Assembly: GCA_032622095.1 (NCBI GenBank)
Contig: CP136067.1
Coordinates: forward strand, 97,082,707 to 97,146,706
Length of the DNA stretch: 64,000 nt
Source of the DNA: Siphonodentalium dalli
Taxonomy: Eukaryota; Mollusca; Scaphopoda; Gadilida; Siphonodentaliidae
Reading direction: 5' to 3'
The notes below the pieces were generated by a model. That model searched no databases. It was not told the DNA's origin and was given only the letters and a program-made list of their open reading frames with translations. Of the stretch, positions 13,016-25,345 are shown in pieces; the stretch's first letter is position 1, and every line of letters begins with the position of its first letter. Made by a program: the position numbers and the translations under genes.

Positions 13016-13279
13016 AGTACACAGGCCTGAAATAAAAGTGCGATATTTTCGGAACACATCTCAGAAGTTAATCACCGATTCCCATCTATTTTAACCCTTT
13101 ATATACTAATGGATTCTACCATTCAGTTAGAAAAGGGAGTAGACTATCATTCATTTGGAGTGACGTCCGGAAAAATGTCTTTCAAGGAAAATAAGCAGAC
13201 GACAGATAATACAAGTACAGGAGGAGTCTTATTTACTGGATGGATATGCTCAAGTAATAAGTTGAAATTTGAACTTATT

Positions 13280-13641
13280 ATCCAACATAACCTCGCGCAA
13301 ATATGCGCATAATCGATCTATACTGTGAAATAGTTACATAATGCTATTATTTGATTCTGATATAAGCATATAATGGATTCATAGATGTTATTTCGTTTTA
13401 TGGCGCGGGCCACAGTGAAAACACATGTTAAAGAGTGTACACCTGAAAAGTCGTGGGTTGGCTAACATGTCTAATTTGCCGCACATAATCTGCTTAGAAT
13501 CCCACATTATGAGTCGATAGTGTGACTAAAAATCTCGCATTTTCAGCACATTAGCAACTTAAAATGATACGATTCTTAGGATCTACCTAAACATGTTCTT
13601 TATAAGAAGATTATGTGCTGGTTTTCGGGAGAACAGGCTGT
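13280..13641 (-). mobile_element. Hairpin MITE family E (duplicated copy 1)
   Basis: On the minus strand it starts with a CAGCCTGTTCTC-like end, then has two inverted arms around AATCTGCTTAGAATC and TTATGAGTCGATA that can form a hairpin of about 100 bp. It continues through GCCATAAAACGAAATAAC to an end near CGAGGTTATGTTGGA. No reading frame is present. Confidence 0.7.
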
Positions 13642-14554
13642 ATTATCTGAATATGTTCTGAGGTACAATAAGGGGGTGTCGGAAAAAATTGCAGGCACGT
13701 ATACTGATTTTTGACTTTCGTCCCTTGTTGGGACGCACCCACCCCTGTTTAACCCTGTCTTTTTCTAACATCTGTAACATTACTTCGTACTCAGCAGACA
13801 GTTTAAATGATGGAAATATGTACCATTTAAAGATGGATTATCTCTTTAAATAAACAAATTGAAATAGTTGTGTGCGTATAAAATAATAAATATGAATTGA
13901 AGACCCCTGTCCGGAAAGGCTTCTATCAATTAATATTGATTTTATTTCGAATATTTTATTATGAGATTAGATGATTAATTGGGACACTTTATTGGTCTAT
14001 TTTTAGAACAGACCATTCGGGTGATACCATATATCGATAGAGAGCATTCGGATGTTTCTACAGCTACGTATCGAACGTCATGTGTCACAGATTGGTTGCT
14101 TGTATTGTTTGATTCCATAGTTATGAGCGATAAGGAGTCTAATTAACGTTTATGTGTGACACAATTACACAATAACATGTCTGGTCTCTGTTAACAGTAA
14201 CCGCTATTGTTCGTTAGCTAAACAGCCACACCTTTTTAGACCAGACAATATTCGAAATAAAATCAATATTAATCGATAGAAGCATTTCCGGACAGGAGTC
14301 GTCGATTCATATCTAATAGTTTATACCACGGTCACTATATACTACATGTTTACAAAGAGATAATCCACCTTTAAGTGATTAGATGTTGGTTAGTTGTGGT
14401 GGTCAGGGGATGTCTATCATTGCAGCATTGATACTGAATAGTAATATGTTACTCATTGTGGTGTAGTTCCCTGAGGCAATGTTAAGGTAGCTGAGTGAAG
14501 GCTAATGTCAACATTGATAGCTTTGTTTCTGGGAAAACCCGCACTAAATTATTA

Positions 14555-15845
14555 TTATCTGAACATTTCCTATGGGATAGCTACGCGTTAATGATGCTTT
14601 GGTATAGGAAGGATTAAATTTACTATTTGAAAATTTCCTATGGGATAACTATTCGTCAATGATGCTTTAGTCTAGAAAGTGTTAAACTTATTAACTGCTC
14701 ATTTCCTATATGAATGGGATGACTACTCGTGTAAAGCTTTGGTATAGAAAGGGTTGAACTTATTAGCTGAACATTTCCTATGGAATAACTAGTCAATTAA
14801 TCTTCAGAATAGAAACTGTTAAACTAATTATCTGAATATTTTCTATGAGATAACTACTCATCAATGATGCTTTAGTATAGAAAGGGTTAAACTTATTATC
14901 TGAACACTTCCTATGGGATAACTTACTTATCATTGTTGATTTAGTATAGACAGGGTTAAACTTATTATCTGAAAATTTCATATAGGATGACTATTCGATG
15001 GTGCTTTAGTATATTAAACTTACCATTTGAATATTTCCTGTGGGATAACTACTCGGCAATGATGCTTTAGACTAGAAAGTGTTAAACGTATTTTATCTGA
15101 ACATTTCATATGGGATAACTACACGTCAATAAAGCTTTAGTATAGAAAAAGTTAAACTTATTATCTGAACATTTCCTATGGGATAACTACTCATCAATGA
15201 GTATTTAGTATAGAAAGGGTTAAACTTATTATCTAAATATTTCCTATGGGATAACTACTCGTCAATGATGCTTTAGTCTACATGTAGAAAGTGTTAAGCT
15301 TATTATCTGAACATTTCCTACCTATGGGATAACTACTCATTAATGATGCTTTAGTATAGAAAGTGCTAAACTTATTATCTGAACATTTCCTATGGGATAA
15401 CTACTATCAATGATGCTTTAGTACAGAAAGGGTTAAACTTATTATCTGAACATTTCCTATGGGATAACTACTCACCAATGAGTGTCTAGTATAGAAAGGG
15501 TTAATATAATAAGTACAACGGCCTGAAATAAAAGTACAATATTTTCGGTAAACATTTCAGAAGTTAGTCACCGATTCCCATCCATTTTAACCCTTTCTAT
15601 ACTAAATGATTCTACCATTCAGCTATAAATGTATACAATGGAACTATTTGAACATTTCCTAAGGGATAACTACTCGTCAATGATGCTTTAGTACATAAAG
15701 GGTTAAACTTAATATCTGAACATTTCCTAAGGGATAACTACTCGTCAATGATGCTTTAGTACAGAAAGGGTTAAACTTATTATCTGAACATTTCCTATGG
15801 GATAACTACTCGTCAATGAAGCGTTAGTATAGAAATGGTTAACGT
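14555..15845 (+). repeat. 68-bp satellite, second array
   Basis: This is the duplicated counterpart of the 11990-13015 array, with about 19 units. The extra units lie at about 15215-15480, between points that are contiguous in the first array. This shows unit gain or loss since the 2.9-kb duplication. Confidence 0.87.
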
Positions 15846-16114
15846 AATAAGTACACAGGCCTGAAATAAAAGTGCGATATTTTCGGAACACATCTCAGAA
15901 GTTAATCACCGATTCCCATCTATTTTAACCCTTTCTATACTAATGGATTCTACCATTCAGTTAGAAAAGGGAGTAGACTATCATTCATTTGGAGTGACGT
16001 CCGGAAAAATGTCTTTCAAGGAAAATAAGCAGACGACAGATAATACAAGTACAGGAGGAGTCTTATTTACTGGATGGATATGCTCAAGTAATAAGTTGAA
16101 ATTTGAACTTATTA

Positions 16115-16476
16115 TCCAACATAACCTCGCGCAAATATGCGCATAATCGATCTATACTGTGAAATAGTTACATAATGCTATTATTTGATTCTGATATAAG
16201 CATATAATGGATTCATAGATGTTATTTCGTTTTATGGCGCGGGCCACAGTGAAAACACATGTTAAAGAGTGTACACCTGAAAAGTCGTGGGTTGGCTAAC
16301 ATGTCTAATTTGCCGCACATAATCTGCTTAGAATCCCACATTATGAGTCGATAGTGTGACTAAAAATCTCGCATTTTTAGCACATTAGCAACTTAAAATG
16401 ATACGATTCTTAGGATCTACCTAAACATGTTCTTTATAAGAAGATTATGTGCTGGTTTTCGGGAGAACAGGCTGTA
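16115..16476 (-). mobile_element. Hairpin MITE family E (duplicated copy 2)
   Basis: It is almost identical to 13280-13641 as part of the tandem duplication. Confidence 0.7.
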
Positions 16477-16489
16477 TTATCTGAATATT

Positions 16490-17034
16490 TTCTGAGGTAC
16501 AATAAGGGGTTGTCGGAAAAAATTGCAGGCACGTATACTGATTTTTGACTTTCGTCCCTTGTTGGGACCCACCCACCCCCCGCGTCCAAATTTTTTTCCG
16601 TTTTCGGCAGTTTTTCCGACCATTTTTGGACACAGAGATTTGCGGGGGAAAATTCACTGTAAACAGCTGTATATGAATATCTGTGCATACTATTAGTCAT
16701 GGATGTTAACATTGACATGTAAATAGGAACAAGTCATTTTGGGGTCATTCGGTCAAAAAAAAAACATGGCTGCCAGCAGCCATCTTGGATTCAAAATTCA
16801 ATGAATTAGCATGGGCTACATTTGTCTGATCATCATGAAATTTGTCATTTATGTTAATATTGACATATAGATGTGTTTTAAGCCAAACTCATTGCAAAAA
16901 CAGTCAAAAAGATTTGCAGGAAAAATATTTTTGAGTTGCGGAAAAAATTGTTTGTTGGTCCTATCGACCACCACCCACCCCGGCATACGTGTCCGGAAAA
17001 AACTTTTTTCCACACCCCCTGGTACAACTACTCA
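16490..17034. mobile_element. hAT-like element inserted in a satellite unit
   Basis: The ends AAGGGGTTGTCGGAAAAAAT (left) and CTTTTTTCCACACCCCCT (right) are inverted copies. The flanks GGTACAAT and GGTACAAC match at 7 of 8 bases, and 8 bp is the hAT target-duplication length. With the element removed, the flanks join into a normal 68-bp satellite unit (TTTTCTGAGGTACAACTACTC). The 520-bp interior has no transposase. A truncated left end of the same element closes the first duplicated copy at about 13665-13748. Confidence 0.65.
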
Positions 17035-17940
17035 TAAATGAGTATTTAGTACAGAAATGGTTAAAAAACATTAACGTTTTAGTAAATACTGGGTATATAG
17101 CTGCCACAGGAAAGACGACATCTAGAAAGCTATAAAGCCGAACAGAGTTTTAACAAAGCCTATACTGTTCGACAATGACAGCGATGTTATTGTATGATCT
17201 AACCAACAACCACCTAACAAACAATAGGGATATCTGTTTTCTCGAACCTAGAAAGTCCGTGGCAAGTCAAGGCTTGTATGACATCTGTGGAAAGACGTGC
17301 CTGTCATTCACACAGAAGTTCTCCGAATATGTTAAGTCAACTCTCTCACAAGAAATTGGGGGGGGGGGGGAGGGCGGGCGGTTGGGTGTCTAATTTTGGT
17401 CAAATGTTACAACAGTTGGTAATTTCATGCCTGGCACAACATTTTATATCACACATAGGTTGAAATTATTATCATCGTTTGAATGTTCAACCAATAATTA
17501 GTGCGGAATATGTTGTTTTAAACCAATATCAGCTTATTTGTTCTACTTTTGGTCAAATTTTCGTCTGAAATGACCATCAGTAGGAAATGTTCCAATTTCA
17601 AGGTGGACACCAACTGGAGTGGGCGCAACGGAGACCCTTTGAGGCACCGGAGGCACGTCCATGGACTCGAACGGTAGACTGAACCACAGTACGATTCATT
17701 GTAACTTGGTATGTTGTTGCTGCTACTGTTGGCATTTTCCGTGCTGGCTACTTAATTGAAACATCGCGTGGGACACGTTAGACCGATTGAATACCATTAT
17801 ATGCTCAATCGTGAACCACCATTATATATTGTTTTCTATTTATTCCTTGGAATATTGGTGGCAGCTACACATGGCCCGTTGTGTGAGGCCTACACTATCT
17901 GTCAGTAATACGTTGTGAGCCCTCTGTCGGCATTGATACC
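17035..17940. other. Non-coding stretch
   Basis: The small frames at 17175 and 17278 include a G-run (about 17357-17368) and have no recognisable domain. One more satellite-like unit lies at 17030-17065. Confidence 0.4.
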
Positions 17941-18145
17941 GGCCTTTCATATACCTTGACCACACACTGTCACTGACATTTCTCCTACCTTGACCACACA
18001 ATGTGTCTGATATCTCGTCAATCCCACTGCTATATCGTTACCTTGACCACACAATTTCGATGACATTTCGCATAGCTTGACCACACAATGTCACTGACAT
18101 TTCGCCTATCTTGACCACACAATATCACTGACACTTCATCTATAG
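17941..18145 (+). repeat. ~36-bp tandem repeat
   Basis: Five diverged units contain CTTGACCACACAATGTCACT and GACATTTCGCC. The array is flanked by direct repeats around TGTGAGGCCTACACTA (17879) and TGCGAGGCCTACACTA (18209). Confidence 0.7.
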
Positions 18146-18663
18146 ATTATTCTCGTTATTTTGTTCAACTTCTAAAACTTCCCGTGCTGGTTAACACTTG
18201 GCCCATTGTGCGAGGCCTACACTAGTTTTCATTAATAAATCGCGCAGTCCTTCTGCGGGTTTGGACGGGTGCCCAGATCTGACACGTCCGATGACAATCG
18301 ACTATTGATAAGTTGGCTAATCAGTGTCTCTTCGTTCTATGGATGTTTATAATCCGCGCACACTGTGCACTTATAATATGTCAGTCGTTCGATTGTTCAC
18401 GATAAGCCAATAGTTTACACACAGAATATAACCTCAAACCCCGCTCCAGAAATACAGGGTCGATAAAGTGTCATGGCACGTAGATATGGGCATGACATCT
18501 GCTAACAAAAGAGTACATTCTGGTGTCGTTGGCTGTCAAAATTATTAAAATATGGGTCGAATGTAACAAGTCAGTTGAGAAATGAGAGAAAAGACACAGA
18601 AAAGTCTCATACATGCACCCAATATGCGAAGGGATATCAATTTATGCATAACATATGACAATC
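18146..18663. other. Non-coding stretch with a dispersed repeat
   Basis: The segment 18430-18545 (CCGCTCCAGAAATACAGG and GCTAACAAAAGAGTACATTC) is repeated in diverged form at about 21778-21880. No gene is seen. Confidence 0.45.
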
Positions 18664-19032
18664 CAGCCTGTTCTCACGAAAACCCGCACATTATCTGCTT
18701 ATAAAATAACTTGTTTTAGATAGATAACATGCTTAGTATCGCCTCATTTTGAGTCGATAATGTCCTGGAAATGAGAGTGTTTCAGTCAAATTATCGACTC
18801 ACAATGAGGCGATTCCAAGCAGATTGTATGCGGACAATGATACCAATAATCCAACTCACGACTTTCCAGGTGTACGCTCTTTAACATGTGTTTTCCCTTT
18901 GGTCAGCGTCATAAAACGAAATAACGGCTATGAGTCCATTAGTTGCTTATTTCAGAATCAAATAATCACATTATGAACCTATTTAACAGAATAGGTCGAT
19001 TATGTGCGTATTTGCGTGACGTTATGTTGGAC
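18664..19032 (+). mobile_element. Hairpin MITE family E copy
   Basis: It begins with CAGCCTGTTCTCACGAAAAC and has inverted arms around ATGCTTAGTATCGCCTCATT and AATGAGGCGATTCCAAGCAG. It then runs through CATAAAACGAAATAACGG to about GCGTGACGTTATGTTGGAC. No coding sequence. Confidence 0.75.
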
Positions 19033-19659
19033 GATCAGGATCCACGGTGATTTTTTTCGCGGTGGTCCATTTTGAACTTGCGTGGAGCGGATCACCATAA
19101 ATCCTGGAGACTGACCGGGCGCATCAAGAATCGACACAAAACAACGAACAGCTCAGAATATTATACGCCATTTCAATTTATTTTACAATTGTATTAACTA
19201 ATTATTGATAACTGGCTTGTCTTGGTTTGTTAATACTTTTAAAATGATACTCCGGTATGGTGATCAAATAGAAATTAAGAATATTCTTGCTCAAAGTAGT
19301 TATTTTTTACGAATATTAATCCAAATTGATAATACACACCGCCATAATTATATATTAGTTGAATGTAATGACTCTCAATGGCGAAATCATTTGTGTTATA
19401 TAGTTTGTCACTGATATTTGCGTCCCGAATCGAGATGTAAATATTTACAATTGAGCGTAGTTCAGACGATGTTTTATATGGAGTGGTATGGTCGATATCT
19501 TTGAAAGTTTCGACGATGTTAGTTGAATGCTACATTCCCCATGTTGGCATAGAGCCTAGGTACTAACTTATCAATTTCACGCACCCGAATAAGTCCTTAA
19601 TATGTCTTTAAATGACAGCGAAAATGACAATTTGTAGAACTACATACAATGCGATTCCA
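19033..19659. other. Non-coding stretch
   Basis: Nothing recognised. A 69-codon frame at 19205-19414 has no known motif. Confidence 0.4.
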
Positions 19660-21110
19660 GTTGCAAACGTAGAATGCTCGTGGTGATTACCGATGATTCA
19701 TGATGGTGTCACTACGATTCATGTTCGTAGTGATTACCGATGATCCATGGTGGTGTCACTACGATTCATGTTCGTAGTGATCACCGGTGATCCATGGTGG
19801 TGTCGCTACGATTCATGTTCGTCGTGATTACCGGTGATCCATGGTGGTGTCGCTACGATTCTTGTTTGTAGTGATTACCGATGATCCATGGTGGTGTCGC
19901 GGTGATCCATGGTGGTGTCACTACGATTCATGTTCGTAGTGATTACCGGTGATCCATGAAGGTGTCGCTACGATTCATGTTCGCAGTGATTACCGATGAT
20001 CCATGGTGGTGTCGCTACGATTCATGTTGGTAGTGATTACCGATGATCCATGGTGGTGTCGTTATGATTCATGTTCGTAGTGATTACCGGTGATCCATGG
20101 TGGTGTCGCTATGATTCATGTTCGTAGTGGTTACCGATGATCCATGGTGGTGTCGCTACGATTCTTGTTTGTAGTGATTACCGGTGATCCATGGTGGTGT
20201 CGCTACGATTCATGATTGTAGTGATTACCGATGATCCATGGTGGTGTCACTACGATTCTTGTTTGTAGTGATTACCGGTGATCCATGGTGGTGTCACTAC
20301 GATTCATGTTCGTAGTGATTACCGATGATCCATGGTGGTGTCGCTACGATTCATGTTTGTAGTGATTACCGGTGATCCATGGTGGTGTCGCTACGATTCA
20401 TGTTCGTGGTGATTACCGATGATCCATGGTGGTGTCGCTACGATTCATGTTTGTAGTGATTACCGGTGATCCATGGTGGTGTCGCTACGATTCATGTTCG
20501 TGGTGATTACCGATGATCCATGGTGGTGTCGCTACGATTCTTGTTTGTAGTGATTACCGGTGATCATTGTTGGTGTCACGGTGATCCATGGTGTGTCGCG
20601 GTGATCCATGGTGGTGTCGCTATGATTCATGTTTGTAGTGATTACCGGTGATCCTTGTTGGTGTCACGGTGATCCATGGTGTGTCGCGGTGATCCATGGT
20701 GGTGTCACTACGATTCATGTTCGTAGTGATTACCGGTGATCCTTGTTGGTGTCACGGTAATCCATGGTGTGTCGCGGTGATCCATGGTGGTGTCGCTACG
20801 ATTCATGTTCGTAGTGATTACCGGTGATCCATGGTGGCGTCGCTACGATTCATGTTTGTAGTGATTACAGGTGATCCATGGTGGTGTCGCTATGATTCAT
20901 GTTCATGGTGATTACCGGTGATCCATGTTGGTGACTCTAGATTCATGTTCTTAGTGATTACATGTGATCCATGGTGGTGTCACTACGATTCATGTTCGTA
21001 GTGATCACCGGTGATCCATGGTGGTGTCGCTACGATTCATTTCTTAGTGATTACGGATGATCCATAGTATGTCGCGGTGATCCTTGGTGATGTCGCTACG
21101 ATTCGTTTAA
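19660..21110 (+). repeat. 47-bp satellite array
   Basis: About 30 units of a 47-bp monomer contain GATTACCGATGATCCATGG and TGTCGCTACGATTCATGTTC. Shorter units lacking the CTACGATTC half (GGTGTCGCGGTGATCCATGG) occur near 19890, 20575, 20660 and 20755, so variant units recur in a higher-order pattern. The array has no interspersed unique spacers, which rules out CRISPR. Confidence 0.92.
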
Positions 21111-21249
21111 GTCTATACTGAGCTTTGGTTAATACTGCCATCACCATGTTGATTACAACATAACGCTAACTAATCCTCGCCACTCAAGCGTTTTGTGTTG
21201 GGCGGGTAACCATGAATCACCCCCCCCCATAAAAAACGAAGTGATTTAC

Positions 21250-21681
21250 TTAACCCTTTTAGTGCCAGGGGCCGATCTCATCGGCCCTAATTTATGGTCT
21301 GTAAAGTGCCCTGAAAAATAAAAATAATGTTGTTTTTTTAGGTTTTTTTTTGTGTGGGTTGAATGTTTTGTTTGGGTATGCTTAAGCATGCTATAGCGAA
21401 TTTTAAGACCAACTGAATAAAACATTAGGGACATTTAATAACTCAAAACTATCACCAAGTATTCATAGTAATAATTTTGATGCCCATGAAAAACGTAAGA
21501 TTCCCTGGCAATAAACCTACAAAATAAGCCTGTTAAAGAATATAAAAAAAAAATATTAAAATTGTAAAACATTGTTAGGGCAATGCATTCTCTTATATAT
21601 GCGAGGCGACCTATAAGAGAATGCATTGTCACAGGGTATATGGGTTGATACAAAAATCGGACCTGGCACTCAAAGGGTTAA
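21250..21681. mobile_element. TTAA-flanked MITE, family B
   Basis: TTAA at 21250-21253 and 21678-21681 flanks a 424-bp element. Its ends are CCCTTTTAGTGCCAGG and CCTGGCACTCAAAGGG, related to but distinct from family A. One internal hairpin at about 21580-21636 uses the same stem, AATGCATTCTCTTATATATG, as families A and C. Noncoding frames cover both strands. Confidence 0.8.
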
Positions 21682-22500
21682 AGCATCTTTGTTACAGTAT
21701 ACCAAAATACCAGTTATCAGTTGCATAGTCTGCTATGATTGATATTGACATTGCGATCGTATCTATATTATTAAAATCCGCTCCAGAAACACAGGCCGCT
21801 ATAGTGTCAAGGCACGTAGGTATCGACAGGACATATGCTAACGAAAGAGTACATTATGATGTAGCTGACAGTCATACTTCCTAGAAAATAGGTGGCGAAC
21901 CAGGGAATATCTTATACAAAGGGACCGTAACATACCATATATATGTTTACCACTGCGACAGTATGTCTGTTTATAACATAACCATTTCTTAATTTTCCTC
22001 CGGTAATGTTTTGTGACTGTTGTGTCGTTGGCAGTCCAACTTCCTAAAAATGCGAAATTACTGTAGCGAGTTAATCGCTGACAAGTTTTTTTAAAAACTT
22101 CGTATCGGAAAACCCTTGCTGTCGCTGTGATCACCCGGTCTCCCGACAAAGGAAGCAAATTATTATAGTTTTGCCTGTCCCTTTTACACAGATCAACGAC
22201 GTTTGTTGTTTCACCGACTTTCTACCCTGGAAGTAAATATATTAACCTCGAGAAACTCATCCTCGGAGATACCACAATGAATAATACAAAAAATCAATAA
22301 TACAACACATAACACAGGAATAGATATGGCATGTCTGCCCTCGTTACTTGCCATACATGCACATTAACCTATTTAGAGCCGTTCAAGCATATAATTTTTA
22401 TGTGGCAAACCGATATGGGTCGATAAAGTGTCGTGTCATGTCAAATAAAATAAAATAAAATCGTATTTAATATCGGAACGAGTCTGACCGACTCTTACTT

Positions 22501-22745
22501 TCAGTTGCTCATGCATGTACTATATATTTCAAACTTATAAAATTTCAGAAACATAATTTCTAACAGCCAGGTGTATATTAGATTTATGAAAGTCCCTAAA
22601 TCCCGTGCATCAATCACATCACCCGGCAAACTGTTCCACAACACTATAACTCTCTGTGTGAAGCAGTATTTTCTTATGTCCGTGTTTTGATGTTGCATTT
22701 GTAGTCTGACTGCATGTCCCCCGTAGGTTGGTATGTTGCTCTTCT
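22501..22745 (-). pseudogene. C-terminal end of a LINE reverse transcriptase
   Basis: The minus-strand frame reads GGHAVRLQMQHQ, then IRKYCFTQRVIVLWNSLPGD and a final TFINLIYTWL. The pattern (F..RV...WN.LP..V..A..L..F.....) is the familiar C-terminal signature of non-LTR retrotransposon polyproteins of the jockey/CR1 type. Only about 60 residues remain and no catalytic YADD box or endonuclease was seen nearby, so it is a 5'-truncated dead copy. The frame can be followed upstream to about 22745. Clade assignment is uncertain. Confidence 0.65.
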
Positions 22746-22774
22746 AAACAGTGTATTTGAATCCATATTATAAT

Positions 22775-22990
22775 GGTCATTTTGGAATTTATGTCACGTC
22801 GATATGAATCGATAAAGTGTCATGTCACGTCCATATGGTCGATACAGTGTCTTGTCATGTCGATATGGATCGATAGTGTCGTGTCACGTCGACATGGGTC
22901 AATCAAGTGTCATGTCACGTCGATAAGGGCCGTGTCATGTCATAACGATATGTGTTGACAAAGTGTCATGTCAAGTCGATATGGGCTTAC
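22775..22990 (+). repeat. ~35-bp tandem repeat (GTCATGTCACGTCGATATGG)
   Basis: Six to seven irregular units of TGTCATGTCACGTCGATATG plus GTCGATAAAG. Single related units occur near 22405-22440. Confidence 0.7.
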
Positions 22991-24190
22991 CATCTCATAA
23001 CACCAGCACACATGTATGATACGCCACGAATTCCATCGCGGAAGGATAGCACGAGAGACCCAACCATAACGACTATCTACCCGCGATGGAGCAAGTGCCG
23101 TATCGACAATCACATTAACACACGTGCGTTATGTGTTTATTACACTCCACCCATCCCAGAATCCGTGAATTAAAAACACAGACTTACAAAGTTCACTCAG
23201 GCACATCCATCGCTGTTGTTGTTATCTGTGATGGGGCGTTTACTTTATATTTCCGGTTTCATTGTTGATGCAAACGTCGTTTATGTCATTTGACGTCAAC
23301 GGGATGAGCATGCACACGTGTGGTGGTAAACGGGTTGCTAAATTCGACACAGCAAGAACACTCTAAGTATAGGAACAAGCTACCTATGGTAGCGCTGCAA
23401 TATTATGAAGACTATTTAACCAAGAAGTAAATTATATCATGTATTTGAGATTCAGAAAACAGGTTTTGGGCTTGAGCCATAGTAAAACTTCCGGTCTTCT
23501 AGTCTTATTTCTATTTTCATACTGATATGTGACATTTTTATTTCATAAAACTAACTCTGGCTTGAGCTAAGCAATATATTGACAATAAGTTGGTGCGTGA
23601 AAAAATGTCACATTACCACGATTTAGAACAAAACTTGTTTTCACCCTTATTTGAGCTGATTGTTGTCAAATTTCGTCAATGAAACTCAATTGTAAAATAC
23701 TAATGGTTCGTGTATTTCAACGGAAACGTACGTTGAAAATAAGCCACACAAAATTATATGTTGTCCTTAGGTTTTAACAACAGCATATCAAAAGAGGCAG
23801 GTAATTTTGGCAGAATTGACCACTGATCTCGATGGTTCGACACATCAAGTCATCAAGATAGCAGAAACAGTCTGGAGTCGTATAGACAATTAAATCACCA
23901 ACCAAATAAGGCTATTTAAAGTAAACATGATCCAAACTCATTTCTGTCAAACATAATGTCTAAATACAACATATTTCGTGTATGGCCGGCGATCCCTGGC
24001 ATCGTCGCCATTTTGTGACGACACACGCTGTGTTATCGTCGGATTGTCCCAAAAGCGGAATATTACTACATTAATGATGAACCTTGAACATCCAGGTGAG
24101 TCTTGATAGGGAAACTGTATTATATGCTTTGTAAATTGATCACGCGGTGTCAGATTCATCTCTGTATAGTGTATACGTGCATATTCACTA
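22991..24190. other. Non-coding stretch
   Basis: No gene or element recognised. A donor-like CCAGGTGAGT lies at 24091 without a convincing exon in front of it. Confidence 0.4.
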
Positions 24191-24733
24191 TTAGACCAAG
24201 TCTTCTCGGCCCACCACATCTGGGGATATCGGTTGGGATGATGCTGTTTTTAGACCGAGTCCCACCCGTTACTCATTCAAAAGAGGTACTACATCTAAAC
24301 GTGGAGCCCGGGGATTCACGTAAACCCCTGAATGTGGTTGATCACCTCACATGTCCGCGAATACTCTTTATTCAAAATTCATTATCATCTACCATGCTAA
24401 AAATGGTATATAGTGATGATACGATCTGATAGCGCGACAAATCGATATTCCCTGGAAAAGTAGGTTTTGTTTATTTATATATCTCGTTACTTTGACATTC
24501 AAGGGACCTCTGATATATGCAATTTTGATACATCATGCTTGGGAAAGGCTGCACTCTATGTTCGTATACGTATTTGACCTATTCCGAAGACATACAATCT
24601 ATCAGTTCTCCATCCCACGATTCTGGTCATTCTGTCCGTTATATAGGAGCAACGGGCGGGACTCGGTTCAAAAACAGCATCATTCCAACCGGCATCCCAA
24701 TGTGTTTGTTGACCGGGAAGACTTGGTCTAACA
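24191..24733. mobile_element. MITE with ~85-bp terminal inverted repeats
   Basis: The left end begins TTAGACCAAGTCTTCTCGG and includes GATGATGCTGTTTTTAGACC. The right end (24645-24731) is the diverged reverse complement. A CACTA flanks both sides (24186-24190 and about 24734-24738) and could be a 5-bp target duplication, with a two-base uncertainty in the element edge. The frames across it (24103, 24492, 24535) are not supported. Confidence 0.6.
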
Positions 24734-25149
24734 CACTATAATAAACCTCATTGTCACACAAAAACCTGATTTACATAGAGGAATTTTAAGCACGTGGAGA
24801 TGTGCGATTACCTTCAGAAAACATCATGACATGCAACATAATTTGCATAAAACGTTTTGTTTTCTAATTGTGCGATGATTTATGACATTTTTTCCAAGGG
24901 AGGCAAACCATTCACGAGAGCGAATTTTCGTGATCCTGATGACGGTTATACCCGCCATTGCACCCGGGTGAGGACGTTGCCTTTATGGCGGCCTTTGTGA
25001 CAAAACAATAGAGCCACGATGTTCTCGGAGGTTAACGAGGAAGCTATGAGTGGTCACAGTGGCGCTGGGGTATGCATATAGTAGACATTAAATGTCAGGA
25101 TACTTAGGAGGAATGCATAGAGTAGACATTAATTACCACAGTAGGGAGT

Positions 25150-25345
25150 TTACATTCAAACGTTATCCTCGTGCAAATAGGTTCATATAGGAACTAAATA
25201 TTCACATAGGTTCATGTTAAACTTATTTTATTCTGAAATAAGCCCATATAGGACTGATACCTGTTATTTCGTTGAATAGCACCGGCCGCAGCGAAAACAC
25301 ATTATAAGAGATGTTCAACTGGTAAGTCTCGTATGGGTTGTGGTA
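25150..25345 (-). mobile_element. Partial copy of hairpin MITE family E
   Basis: CCTCGTGCAAATAGGTTCAT, AAATAAGCCCATA and GCGAAAACACATTATAAGAG match one half of the full-length copies. The hairpin half is missing. Confidence 0.5.

Larger units (their letters stand above)
10844..16575. repeat. 2.9-kb direct tandem duplication
   Basis: Copy 1 runs about 10844-13748 and copy 2 about 13764-16575. Both start at TCTAACATCTGTAACATTAC (10844 and 13764), and 67-codon frames at 13109 and 15943 have the same translation, so the duplication is recent. Copies differ in three ways: copy 1 holds a TTAA MITE at 11564-11928 that copy 2 lacks, copy 2 has about four extra 68-bp satellite units, and copy 1 cuts off inside the hAT-like element that is complete after copy 2. 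Confidence 0.9.

Noticed and set aside
13109..16146. Two identical 67-codon frames
   Set aside because: Identity follows from the recent 2.9-kb duplication. The frame overlaps a MITE and has no domain.
19660..21110. CRISPR-like look of regularly spaced repeats
   Set aside because: The units are contiguous tandem copies without unique spacers, and the genome is clearly animal-like.
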